From Anaerobium acetethylicum (GTDB taxonomy: Bacteria; Bacillota; Clostridia; Lachnospirales; Lachnospiraceae): a stretch of 64,000 nt of DNA. Location of the stretch: positions 1-64,000 of the forward strand of contig NZ_FMKA01000017.1 of the NCBI RefSeq assembly GCF_900096945.1, given 5' to 3'. Made by a program: the position numbers and the translations under genes. Numbering within the stretch: position 1 is the first letter of the stretch; every line of letters begins with the position of its first letter. Of this stretch, positions 7,555 to 15,926 are shown in pieces. Under the pieces are notes generated by a model, which was given only the letters and a program-made list of their open reading frames with translations, had not been told where the DNA came from and did no database searches.

Positions 7555-9798
7555 ATGGAGAAATGTGGGCAGGTTCAGAAAAGCGAAAATTCCAAAATGA
7601 ATAATTTTGAAAACCATAAATTAATATCGGACTTTAACATAAAGATCAACAGGGATACTGTCATGCATATTATGGACTGCCGCAAGGACAGCCCCGTCTA
7701 TGAGGAAGTGCTCCAGGAGTATGAGGAATTGGAAAAGGAAATCAGTGCACTGATCGAACCGGCGGCTATCATCAAATTTGGAAGGCTTGAGGCAGAGGTT
7801 AAGCTCGAAGGGCTGGAGAACGGTGCACCGGTGGTGTATGTTCTGGCGACTGCAGGCCTGGATATTTCTGAGCTGAGCAGCAGATATTTTGCAGAAGGCG
7901 ATTACCTGCGGGGAATGCTTGCCGATGCTATGGCAGATGACTATCTGTTCCAGACCGATAGTGAGGTCCAGAAGATAATCAGGGAGGAATGCAGGCTGCG
8001 AAGGCTTGGCATCCGCCAGAGATTTGAAGCGCCCGGGACAATGCCGATGGAGATGCAGAAAGCAATACTGGATGAGACTGAAGCATATGAAAGGCTGAAG
8101 ATAGACATTACGACGGGCTATATGTTCACAGCAGTAAAAACGACAGGCTACCTGCTGGAAGTGACGGAAGATGAGAATGATTTTCATGCAGATCAGAACT
8201 GTGAAGCATGCGAGGCCGTTGGATGCAAGAGAAGAAAAGTAGCAGAGACAGGCGTGAAGGTCACGAGCGGAGACAGCGTATACGAGATAGGATGCAAGGA
8301 AAAGGAAAGCCTGCTTGAGGCGATGGTCAGGAACGGTATATTTGTAAGCGCAGTCTGCGGAGGAAACGGAAAGTGCGGAAAATGCAGTATACAGGTTATA
8401 GAAGGAGAGCTGGAAATCACCGCTGCAGACAGGGAGGTTTTTGGACAAGAGGAGCTGGCCGCCGGCTTCCGGCTGTCATGCAGAGCATATCCGAAAGCCG
8501 GCTGTTCGATCAAGCTGGCTGCCGGAAATGAATCGGATTTTGAGATACTTTCAGATTATCGGAACGAAGATGATGAGAAAAGCAAAGCAGGAGAAGACAG
8601 CTATCTGATCGGGATTGACATTGGGACAACAACGATAGCCATCACTCTTGTGGGAGCGGAATCAAAAAGAACAGTAAAGACATTCACGATAGTTAATAAG
8701 CAGAGGGCATACGGTGCGGATGTGATTTCAAGAATCCAGTCTTCCAATGAAGGGAAGATGGAGGAACTGAGGGACAGCGTCCGGGAAAGCCTGAACCTGG
8801 GAATCCGGGAAATCGTGGAGAGCACGCGGATTGCAAAATCATCCATAAAGAAAATCGCCGTGTCTGGAAATACGACAATGCAGCACCTGCTGCTTGGGTA
8901 TTCCTGCGAGACGCTGGGCGTATTTCCATTTACCCCTGTAGATGTCGGCCTGACGGAGAAACCGTTTCTGGAAATCATGGGAAATGACTACCTGCAGTCG
9001 CCGGTGGTCCTGCTTCCGGGCATATCGACGTTTGTCGGGAGCGATATCGTGAGCGGACTGCTTCTATGCGATTTTGACAGGAAGAAGGAAATCAGCATGC
9101 TGATCGACCTTGGCACAAACTGCGAAATGGCAATCGGAAACAGCGAGAGGATCCTGGTATGCTCAACCGCAGCCGGGCCGGCTTTTGAGGGCGGAAACAT
9201 CCAGAACGGCACCGGAAGTATTCCAGGAGCAATCAGCAGCGTTTCCATTGAAGACGGCAAAGCCATTTATGAAACAATAGCAGGGAAGCAGCCGGTCGGG
9301 ATATGCGGGACCGGGGCAATCGAGACCGTTGCAGAACTGCTGAGGGCGGACCTGATTGATGAAACTGGTCGCCTGGACGAAGCATATTTTGAAGAGGGAT
9401 ATGAACTGGCCAGGAATCCCGAAGGCAGGAGTATAGTATTCACGCAGAAGGATATCAGAGAAATCCAGCTGGCAAAATCTGCGGTGAGGGCAGGAATCGA
9501 GACGCTGGCTGAACGATATGGCACAGAACTGGATGCAATCGCAAGCGTATATATTGCGGGAGGATTCGGATTCAAGGTGGATATCAGTAAGGCGGTCTAT
9601 ATAGGACTGCTGCCTGAAGAATTTTCGGGGAAGATAGAAACGGTCGGAAATAGTTCGCTTGGCGGAGCTGTCAGGTATCTGACAGAGGACGGTGCAGACA
9701 AGAGAGTGGAAAAAATAGTGGAAGCATCCGAAGAGATCAATCTTTCGGGAGATAAGTTTTTTAACGAACGCTATATGGAGTACATGTATTTTGAGTGA
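7555..9798 (+). CDS. Corrinoid protein reductive activator (RACo-like: MetH-activation-like N-terminus, 2Fe-2S ferredoxin domain, ASKHA ATPase)
   Basis: CGGNGKCGKCSIQV 2Fe-2S motif; GIDIGTTTIAITL, LGTNCEMAIGN, AGGFGFKVD ASKHA motifs. Confidence 0.85.
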   Translation: MEKCGQVQKSENSKMNNFENHKLISDFNIKINRDTVMHIMDCRKDSPVYEEVLQEYEELEKEISALIEPAAIIKFGRLEAEVKLEGLENGAPVVYVLATAGLDISELSSRYFAEGDYLRGMLADAMADDYLFQTDSEVQKIIREECRLRRLGIRQRFEAPGTMPMEMQKAILDETEAYERLKIDITTGYMFTAVKTTGYLLEVTEDENDFHADQNCEACEAVGCKRRKVAETGVKVTSGDSVYEIGCKEKESLLEAMVRNGIFVSAVCGGNGKCGKCSIQVIEGELEITAADREVFGQEELAAGFRLSCRAYPKAGCSIKLAAGNESDFEILSDYRNEDDEKSKAGEDSYLIGIDIGTTTIAITLVGAESKRTVKTFTIVNKQRAYGADVISRIQSSNEGKMEELRDSVRESLNLGIREIVESTRIAKSSIKKIAVSGNTTMQHLLLGYSCETLGVFPFTPVDVGLTEKPFLEIMGNDYLQSPVVLLPGISTFVGSDIVSGLLLCDFDRKKEISMLIDLGTNCEMAIGNSERILVCSTAAGPAFEGGNIQNGTGSIPGAISSVSIEDGKAIYETIAGKQPVGICGTGAIETVAELLRADLIDETGRLDEAYFEEGYELARNPEGRSIVFTQKDIREIQLAKSAVRAGIETLAERYGTELDAIASVYIAGGFGFKVDISKAVYIGLLPEEFSGKIETVGNSSLGGAVRYLTEDGADKRVEKIVEASEEINLSGDKFFNERYMEYMYFE

Positions 9799-10060
9799 AG
9801 AAGCTATATTCGCACTTTGTGACTATGAAGTACATGGATCTGAATAGTTGTCGATATTCTGAAAAAACAGATAAAAATCAAAAGAAATTACAAGTGAATT
9901 TTTTAGTTCGCTTCGAATTCATTTTCCTGGTACGAATCCCTCAATCTGGTTTATAATAGGTAAAGATGCGGTAATGCGAAACAGTAATCAAAGCAGTAGC
10001 AGGTTCTAATGGACAGGCGGCCGCTGATTCGCAGATTGAGAATTTGGAAGGAGATATAGA

Positions 10061-10729
10061 ATGTTAAAAGCTGTCATATTTGATATGGACGGGGTTCTGA
10101 TCAACACGGAGCCTCTGCATTTTGAGGTCTGGAAACGGGTATTCCAGAACAGAGGCATAGAGGTGTCCTATGAAGTCTATAAAGATTGCATCGGTTCGAC
10201 TGCAAAGTATCTGCTTGAACTAATCAGGAAGAATTATGGAGTGGATTTCGGGGATGATGATGATATCCGCAGGGAAGCAGCGCAGATGAAGGAAAGCATC
10301 GTGAAGGAACGGGGATTTCCTGAAATCAGCGGAGTAAAAGAGATGCTCGAAAGGCTGGATTCAGCAGGCTTCCAGATGGCAGTCGCTTCTTCGTCCGCAG
10401 AGAAATATATTCAGGAAGCGATGAAGACCCTGGGGATAGAGTCCTTCTTCCGGGTGCTGTGCAGCGGCGAAAATGTCAAAAATCCCAAACCGGCGCCTGA
10501 TGTGTTCCTGAAGGCAGCCAGTGAAATGAATCTGCGGCCTGAAGAATGTCTGGTGATAGAAGACTCGACCAACGGATGCCTGGCGGCGAAAAATGCCGGC
10601 ATGAAATGCATCGGATTCCGCAACCCGGATTCCGGGAATCAGGATCTTTCGACTGCGGCCCTGACGATAGATAAATGGGAAGAACTGGATGATGAACTGA
10701 TTGGCAGGCTTCTTCACATGGACGAATGA
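10061..10729 (+). CDS. HAD-family hydrolase (beta-phosphoglucomutase-like)
   Basis: FDMDGVLINTEP, VIEDSTNG. Confidence 0.92.
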   Translation: MLKAVIFDMDGVLINTEPLHFEVWKRVFQNRGIEVSYEVYKDCIGSTAKYLLELIRKNYGVDFGDDDDIRREAAQMKESIVKERGFPEISGVKEMLERLDSAGFQMAVASSSAEKYIQEAMKTLGIESFFRVLCSGENVKNPKPAPDVFLKAASEMNLRPEECLVIEDSTNGCLAAKNAGMKCIGFRNPDSGNQDLSTAALTIDKWEELDDELIGRLLHMDE

Positions 10730-10754
10730 TGGTTTAAATATTTTTATAGACTAA

Positions 10755-10786
10755 CAGAACAGCCCCCAGACCTGGGGGCTGTTCTG
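10755..10786. terminator. Bidirectional terminator
   Basis: Perfect 15-bp arms CAGAACAGCCCCCAG/CTGGGGGCTGTTCTG. Confidence 0.85.
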
Positions 10787-10855
10787 TGCAAAAAATCAAA
10801 AATAGCTACTTCATTCCTGATGGTTTTAGTCCCAGATAGTCTAAAAGCGATGATT

Positions 10856-11740
10856 CTAAAAATTTAGAGTAGTTGACCTATATTTCAGGTATTCTATAAA
10901 CCTGGCCACTGCCAAAGAAATTGTCTTTCTATCCCGCATGGCCAGGCCAATATTTCTATAGGCAGGTACATCCAGTTCTTTTGCCACAATGTTGTAAGGA
11001 ATCCTTTTAAGAATCAGTTCCGGTAGTATGCTGATGCCCAGGCCGCTCTCCACCATGGACATGATTGCATAATCGTCCCATGTTGTAAAACGAACCTTTG
11101 GAGTAAGATGGTTCCGTTCAAAAATTTCTGAAATTTCTGCTTTTGCACCTTTTTCCAGCAGCATGAACGGTTCCATGCATAATTCTTTCACAGGCACTTT
11201 CTCGCAGCCTGCTAATGGATGATCTTTCGGAAAAATCGCCATGAGCCGGTCCTGTTCTAAAAATATCGTCTCCAGATCGGGCTGAGTCGGCAATCGCAGA
11301 AATCCACAGTCGACTCTTCCCTCAGAGATCCAGTTTTCAATTTCTGTATAATCGCCCAACAGAAGTTCATATTCAATATTCGGATAGTCCTTCTGGAATT
11401 CTTTGATGATATGCGGCAGCCAATGGGTCGCCACACTCGAAAAAGTCCCAATGCGGATAAGGCCGGACTGGAGACCATTTAATTCATCTACCTGCATCTG
11501 CAGTTTCTGATAGTCTTCACATACCCTTTTTGCATAGGGAAGCAGTCTGACGCCATCGGATGTCAGGCGTACTCCGGCGCGGCTTCTTTCCAGCAGGGAA
11601 ATGTTCCATTCCTTCTCCAGATCCTGTATCATCCGGCTGATGCCAGACTGTGAGTAAGCCAGGGCTTCTGCCGCTTTTGTAAAACTGCCATACTCTGCTG
11701 TTTTGACAAAAGCCATATGTTTTTGAATATTCATATCCAT
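10856..11740 (-). CDS. LysR-family regulator
   Basis: N-terminal HTH (FVKTAEYGSFTKAAEALAYSQSGISRMIQDLE), substrate-binding domain. Confidence 0.92.
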   Translation of the reverse strand: MDMNIQKHMAFVKTAEYGSFTKAAEALAYSQSGISRMIQDLEKEWNISLLERSRAGVRLTSDGVRLLPYAKRVCEDYQKLQMQVDELNGLQSGLIRIGTFSSVATHWLPHIIKEFQKDYPNIEYELLLGDYTEIENWISEGRVDCGFLRLPTQPDLETIFLEQDRLMAIFPKDHPLAGCEKVPVKELCMEPFMLLEKGAKAEISEIFERNHLTPKVRFTTWDDYAIMSMVESGLGISILPELILKRIPYNIVAKELDVPAYRNIGLAMRDRKTISLAVARFIEYLKYRSTTLNF

Positions 11741-11843
11741 AATTACTGCCCCCTTTTGCATCTGATTTTGTAATGATTAACATGATAAAAATTCGTTTTT
11801 GTAATCTTTTCCTTTATGATACACTATGGTTGAAAATAATTCA

Positions 11844-11921
11844 ATGAAGGAAGGAGATATGGAAGTAACCATGGAAGTAACCATGGAAGTAACCATGTTT
11901 CCTGGAAAGGTGGATTTTTGA
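11844..11921 (+). CDS. Candidate leader ORF with 12-bp tandem repeats (M-K-E-G-D-(MEVT)x3-MFPGKVDF)
   Basis: ATGGAAGTAACC x3 in frame after gaaggaaggag RBS; TGA stop overlaps the TTG start of the DMT gene. Confidence 0.5.
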   Translation: MKEGDMEVTMEVTMEVTMFPGKVDF

Positions 11922-12817
11922 AAAACGCATATTTTAAGTACCTGTCTGCGTTACTGTTGTTCGGCTCCAATGGTATTGTGGCAAGTTTTATCTCTCTTGA
12001 CAGCTATGAAATTGTTCTATTGCGGACACTAATCGGAAGCTTGCTGCTGCTTGTCGTATTCCTGTTTCAAAAGAACAGATTTACTTGTTTGAAGCAGAAA
12101 AAGGCTTTGCTTTTCCTGCTTATTTCCGGGATGGCAATGGGTGCCAGCTGGATGTTCCTATATGAAGCTTACCATCAGATTGGGGTAAGTTTTGCTTCTC
12201 TGGCATACTATTGTGGTCCTGTGATCGTCATGGTTCTTTCGCCTGTTGTTTTTAATGAAAAATTTGCATGGCCGAAGTTAGCAGGTTTTTTGTGCGTGCT
12301 GGCAGGTATCGTTCTTGTGAATGGGCAGGCTATGCAGGCTGGGGGCAGAAGTCTTGGTTTGATCTGTGGTGCCCTGTCAGCATTCATGTATGCTGTTATG
12401 GTTATTTTCAATAAAAAGGCGACAAGGATAACCGGACTCGAGAATGCTTTACTTCAGCTATCATTCGGTTTTCTGATCGTGGCTGTATTTGTAGGCATCA
12501 AACAAGGTTTTGTGATCCATGCTGCCTCTTCAGACTGGATTCCGATCTTGATTCTGGGCTTTATAAACACCGGCATCGGATGCTATTTTTACTTTTCTTC
12601 TATTGGGTCGTTACCAGTACATACCGTAGCAATCTGTGGCTATCTGGAACCGCTGTCCGCTGTTATTTTTTCTGCGATATTTTTACAGGAAAGGCTGCTG
12701 ACAATTCAGATTCTGGGAGCCGTAATGATTCTCGGCGGTGCTATATTTGGGGCCAACTATAAAAACATTGACATGGAGTTAACTCCAGGTATTACAATCA
12801 AAGGGAAAAGAAGATGA
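11918..12817 (+). CDS. EamA/DMT-family transporter
   Basis: Ten hydrophobic segments typical of EamA duplication; TTG start. Confidence 0.88.
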   Translation: MKNAYFKYLSALLLFGSNGIVASFISLDSYEIVLLRTLIGSLLLLVVFLFQKNRFTCLKQKKALLFLLISGMAMGASWMFLYEAYHQIGVSFASLAYYCGPVIVMVLSPVVFNEKFAWPKLAGFLCVLAGIVLVNGQAMQAGGRSLGLICGALSAFMYAVMVIFNKKATRITGLENALLQLSFGFLIVAVFVGIKQGFVIHAASSDWIPILILGFINTGIGCYFYFSSIGSLPVHTVAICGYLEPLSAVIFSAIFLQERLLTIQILGAVMILGGAIFGANYKNIDMELTPGITIKGKRR

Positions 12818-12946
12818 CCCGGGATATATCAGCTTTTAAGGAAGCTGGCAAACTGGGTTGTAATCAAAAGGAATGGCAATTCATGGATCTCCTGTAGACA
12901 AAACAGAAGCAGATGTGAAAAACTGGAATATGAAAGGATGATAGAA

Positions 12947-13906
12947 ATGGAATATGCAAAATTAGGTAATTCTGGAATTGAAGTGTCACGATTGTGCGTG
13001 GGCTGTATGAGTTTTGGTGACCCGGCAAGCAAAATGCATGCATGGACACTGAATCCGTCTGAAAGCGAAGCAATCATAAAGCACGCATTGGAGCTTGGTA
13101 TAAACTTCTTCGATACGGCAAACTGCTATTCGGCAGGAACCAGCGAGGAGTATTTAGGAAAAGCGATCAGGAATAACGTTTCCCGTGACAAAGCGGTGAT
13201 TGCCACAAAGGTATACTTCAATGAAGGCAATCTTTCAAAAGAGGCGATTTCAAGAGAACTTGACGGTTCTCTGAAACGATTGGGAACAGACTATGTGGAT
13301 CTGTTGATTATTCACCGGTTTGACTATCATACGCCGGTTGAGGAAACGATGGAGGCTCTGCATAAGGCAGTGCAGTCGGGAAAGGTCCGAGCAATCGGCG
13401 CATCTGCCATGTACGGATATCAGTTTGCAAAACTTCAAGATGCTGCGGAGAAGAACGGATGGACGAAATTCGTATCTATGCAGAACCACTATAATCTTCT
13501 GTATCGTGAGGATGAAAGGGAATTGATTCCGATCTGCAAGGAGCAGGGCGTTGCATTAACACCATACAGCCCCCTTGCTGCGGGAAGATTGGCCAGACCA
13601 TGGTCAGCTGATACCCTGCGCAGTCAGACAGATGTCACAGCGGCTGGAAAATATGACAGCACCAAAGACTCTGATATGGGAATTGTAAACAGGGTATCTG
13701 AGCTGTCAGAAAAACACAATTGCACGATGACGCAGATTGCGTTGGCATGGCAGTTTGCGAAAGGCGTCACTTCACCGCTCATTGGGGCCACAAAAGCGAA
13801 GTATTTTGATGATGCGGCCGGCAGTTTTGATATAGCCCTGAGCAATGAGGATATGGAATACCTGGAAGAGTTGTATGTTCCACATAAAATTGTGGGAGCT
13901 TTATAG
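12947..13906 (+). CDS. Aldo/keto reductase
   Basis: GINFFDTANCYSAGTSEEYLGKAI, LLIIHRFDYHTPVEETMEAL. Confidence 0.93.
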   Translation: MEYAKLGNSGIEVSRLCVGCMSFGDPASKMHAWTLNPSESEAIIKHALELGINFFDTANCYSAGTSEEYLGKAIRNNVSRDKAVIATKVYFNEGNLSKEAISRELDGSLKRLGTDYVDLLIIHRFDYHTPVEETMEALHKAVQSGKVRAIGASAMYGYQFAKLQDAAEKNGWTKFVSMQNHYNLLYREDERELIPICKEQGVALTPYSPLAAGRLARPWSADTLRSQTDVTAAGKYDSTKDSDMGIVNRVSELSEKHNCTMTQIALAWQFAKGVTSPLIGATKAKYFDDAAGSFDIALSNEDMEYLEELYVPHKIVGAL

Positions 13907-13941
13907 GCAGAGTGAATAAAACAAGAAAGATGGAGAATATC

Positions 13942-14481
13942 ATGAGTAAAAAAGTATTAATTATCTCTTCCAGCCCAAGAAAAGGCGGAAATTCAGATAT
14001 ATTGTGTGATGAATTTGCAAAAGGGGCGGCAGAAAGCGGCAGCCATGTAGAAAAAATATTTCTTGGCAGCCAGAAGATTGGCTATTGCCTTGGCTGTGGT
14101 GTCTGCAACACGACCTCGAAATGTGTGCAGAAAGACGACATGACAGCATTGTTGGAAAAAATGGTATCAGCTGATGTCATCTTGCTGGCAACGCCGGTAT
14201 ATTTCTACACCATGTCGGCACAGATGAAAACATTTATTGACAGAACTGTTCCAAGGTACACAGAGATCACCGGCAAAGAATTTTACTATATCGTTGCAGC
14301 CGCAGATACGGAAGTATCCTCCATGGAGAAAACAATCGAGAGCTTCCGTGGCTTTACGATCGACTGCCTGGAAGGGACTGTTGAAAAGGGAATCATCTAT
14401 GGCGTGGGTGCATGGAATAAAGGTGAAATCAACAGCACACCGGCTATAAAAGAGGCGTATGAAATGGGAAAAGCTGTGTAA
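13942..14481 (+). CDS. NADPH-dependent FMN reductase / flavodoxin-fold iron-sulfur flavoprotein
   Basis: SSSPRKGGNSD, CLGCGVCNTTSKCVQKDDM. Confidence 0.9.
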   Translation: MSKKVLIISSSPRKGGNSDILCDEFAKGAAESGSHVEKIFLGSQKIGYCLGCGVCNTTSKCVQKDDMTALLEKMVSADVILLATPVYFYTMSAQMKTFIDRTVPRYTEITGKEFYYIVAAADTEVSSMEKTIESFRGFTIDCLEGTVEKGIIYGVGAWNKGEINSTPAIKEAYEMGKAV

Positions 14482-14517
14482 AGAAGAAACTATTATGAAG
14501 AGAAATTGAAACATGTA

Positions 14518-14544
14518 GAACCTCCCAGGATTTCTGGGAGGTTC
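14518..14544. terminator. Intrinsic terminator
   Basis: gaacctcccag..ctgggaggttc followed by ttt. Confidence 0.75.
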
Positions 14545-14552
14545 TTTCGGTG

Positions 14553-14633
14553 ACCTTGAAAGCCGACTGTATAGTCAAAGTAACATGGTGCATGTGGAGA
14601 TTCAGAAGCAGGAAGTGGATTCATATTGTTTAG
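14553..14633 (+). pseudogene. Remnant of MATE transporter 3' end
   Basis: Translates TLKADCIVKVTWCMWRFRSRKWIHIV*, nearly identical to the C-terminus of the MATE at 31.6-32.9 kb; nucleotide similarity continues to ~14747 vs 33029. Confidence 0.8.
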
Positions 14634-14747
14634 AGCAGTGGGAATATAGGAATATAGAATAGAAGTTGATTTTATTAGTATGATTTTTGACCTTTCAGCA
14701 TCCATGCTTAATTCGAAGAAGAGAAAAGGTCAAAATTATACACTTTT

Positions 14748-14870
14748 TATGGTAGTATAATAAAATAAAAACGGACGTATGTTGCAGGAGGTATCATTAT
14801 GCTAGACAGCAATTATGCAATCACTTTTAGCCTGACAGAAAGTCAGAATAAAATAGTCCGAAACCATTGG
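14748..14870 (+). pseudogene. Remnant of promoter and 5' end of HTH-VOC regulator (cf. 40373..41335)
   Basis: tatggtagtataataaaataaaaacgg...ATGCTAGACAGCAATTATGCAATCACTTTTAGCCTGACAGAAAGTCAGA vs 40320-40435, then truncated. Confidence 0.8.
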
Positions 14871-14984
14871 AGCGGTTTTCTGCTTGCAGTTTTTTTTGCC
14901 TGAGCCTCTGGGTTCCTTTTTCTATTTATAAAGCCATAAAAACAGCCCATCTATGTCATTTTTCTCATCACTAATAATTCGGAT

Positions 14985-15251
14985 TTATGATTTAAAAATT
15001 CTGTTAATATTTTTCCAACTGCAATATTGCTCAATATTTTTTAATAATTCATCCGTTTTATCAGCATGTATGATTAGCTCAACATTGGAAGCGTTATGCA
15101 GGGTAATTACTCCGAGTAAAGATTTTGCATCCACGTAATAGCTGCCACAATGCAAATCACATTCATAATCATATTTATTCAAGATATTTACGAACATTAC
15201 TATTTCCTTTAAATCCCCTAATTCAACTGATACTTTCGTCATATAATTCAC
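14985..15251 (-). CDS. HPr-like / Crh-like protein lacking the active-site His
   Basis: VNILNKYDYECDLHCGSYYVDAKSLLGVITL...ELIIHADKTDELLKNIEQY matches HPr fold with Ser46-type KSLLG; no His15-type motif. Confidence 0.7.
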   Translation of the reverse strand: MNYMTKVSVELGDLKEIVMFVNILNKYDYECDLHCGSYYVDAKSLLGVITLHNASNVELIIHADKTDELLKNIEQYCSWKNINRIFKS

Positions 15252-15363
15252 TTTCTTTTATGATTTTAAATTTTCTTTTAAATTTAGAATATTCATCTGG
15301 CTATCATTCAATTTTATTGTAATCGTGAAACCCAGGAAATTATTCGGGACAGTATTTATATAG

Positions 15364-15477
15364 TCACCGAGGATGCACACAAATTGCAAAATCAGCAATT
15401 TGGTGCATTCAAAACTCAGATTTCTATGCAATAGAAGCACAAAAACACCTCGCAACACGGGACTATTGAATAGTTAC
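15364..15477. repeat. Family-2 palindromic repeat copy
   Basis: gcacacaaattgcaaaatcagcaatttggtgca...aaaaacacctcgc...gaatagttac. Confidence 0.7.
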
Positions 15478-15517
15478 TGATATTATTCTTTTTGTAAGCA
15501 TTGTGTAAGGCTTGCTG

Positions 15518-15913
15518 CTAATTTTCTTCCAGATCCACCGGCTCAAACATATCAAGTGTTTCCAGGGCAGGTAGCAGCTTGCTGACGCCGCAGGTGAAGA
15601 AAATCATACGGATTACTTCAAATATTTCATCCATTGTAGCCCCGTTTTCAAGAGCCAGTTGAGCATGAACTTTCATTGTGGTATCTGTTCCGGTTGCCAT
15701 GCCGATAGCCATAACGATTAATTCACGGTATTTCTTTGGAATAGAAATATCGCTTTTGTTGCAGTTTATATATTGCTGTAAAAAAGCATTTACAAGGTTT
15801 GGATCATTTCCCATTACCCGGTGGGAATCAAGCAGAGAACCACCTCGGGCAATCTTTAAATCTTCAAGAATTTTTTGGGAACGAGCCAGCTTTTCAAAAT
15901 TCATCTGTTTCAT
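15518..15913 (-). CDS. Carboxymuconolactone decarboxylase/AhpD-like protein
   Basis: CMD-fold pattern KKYRELIVMAIGMATGTDTTMKVHAQLALENGATMDEIFEVIRMIFFTCG; start at 15913. Confidence 0.8.
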   Translation of the reverse strand: MKQMNFEKLARSQKILEDLKIARGGSLLDSHRVMGNDPNLVNAFLQQYINCNKSDISIPKKYRELIVMAIGMATGTDTTMKVHAQLALENGATMDEIFEVIRMIFFTCGVSKLLPALETLDMFEPVDLEEN

Positions 15914-15926
15914 AAGGACTCCTCCA

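Noticed and set aside
7621-8448. 275-aa minus-strand ORF
   Set aside because: Antisense to the well-supported RACo-type gene; composition is typical of a mirror ORF and there are no family motifs.
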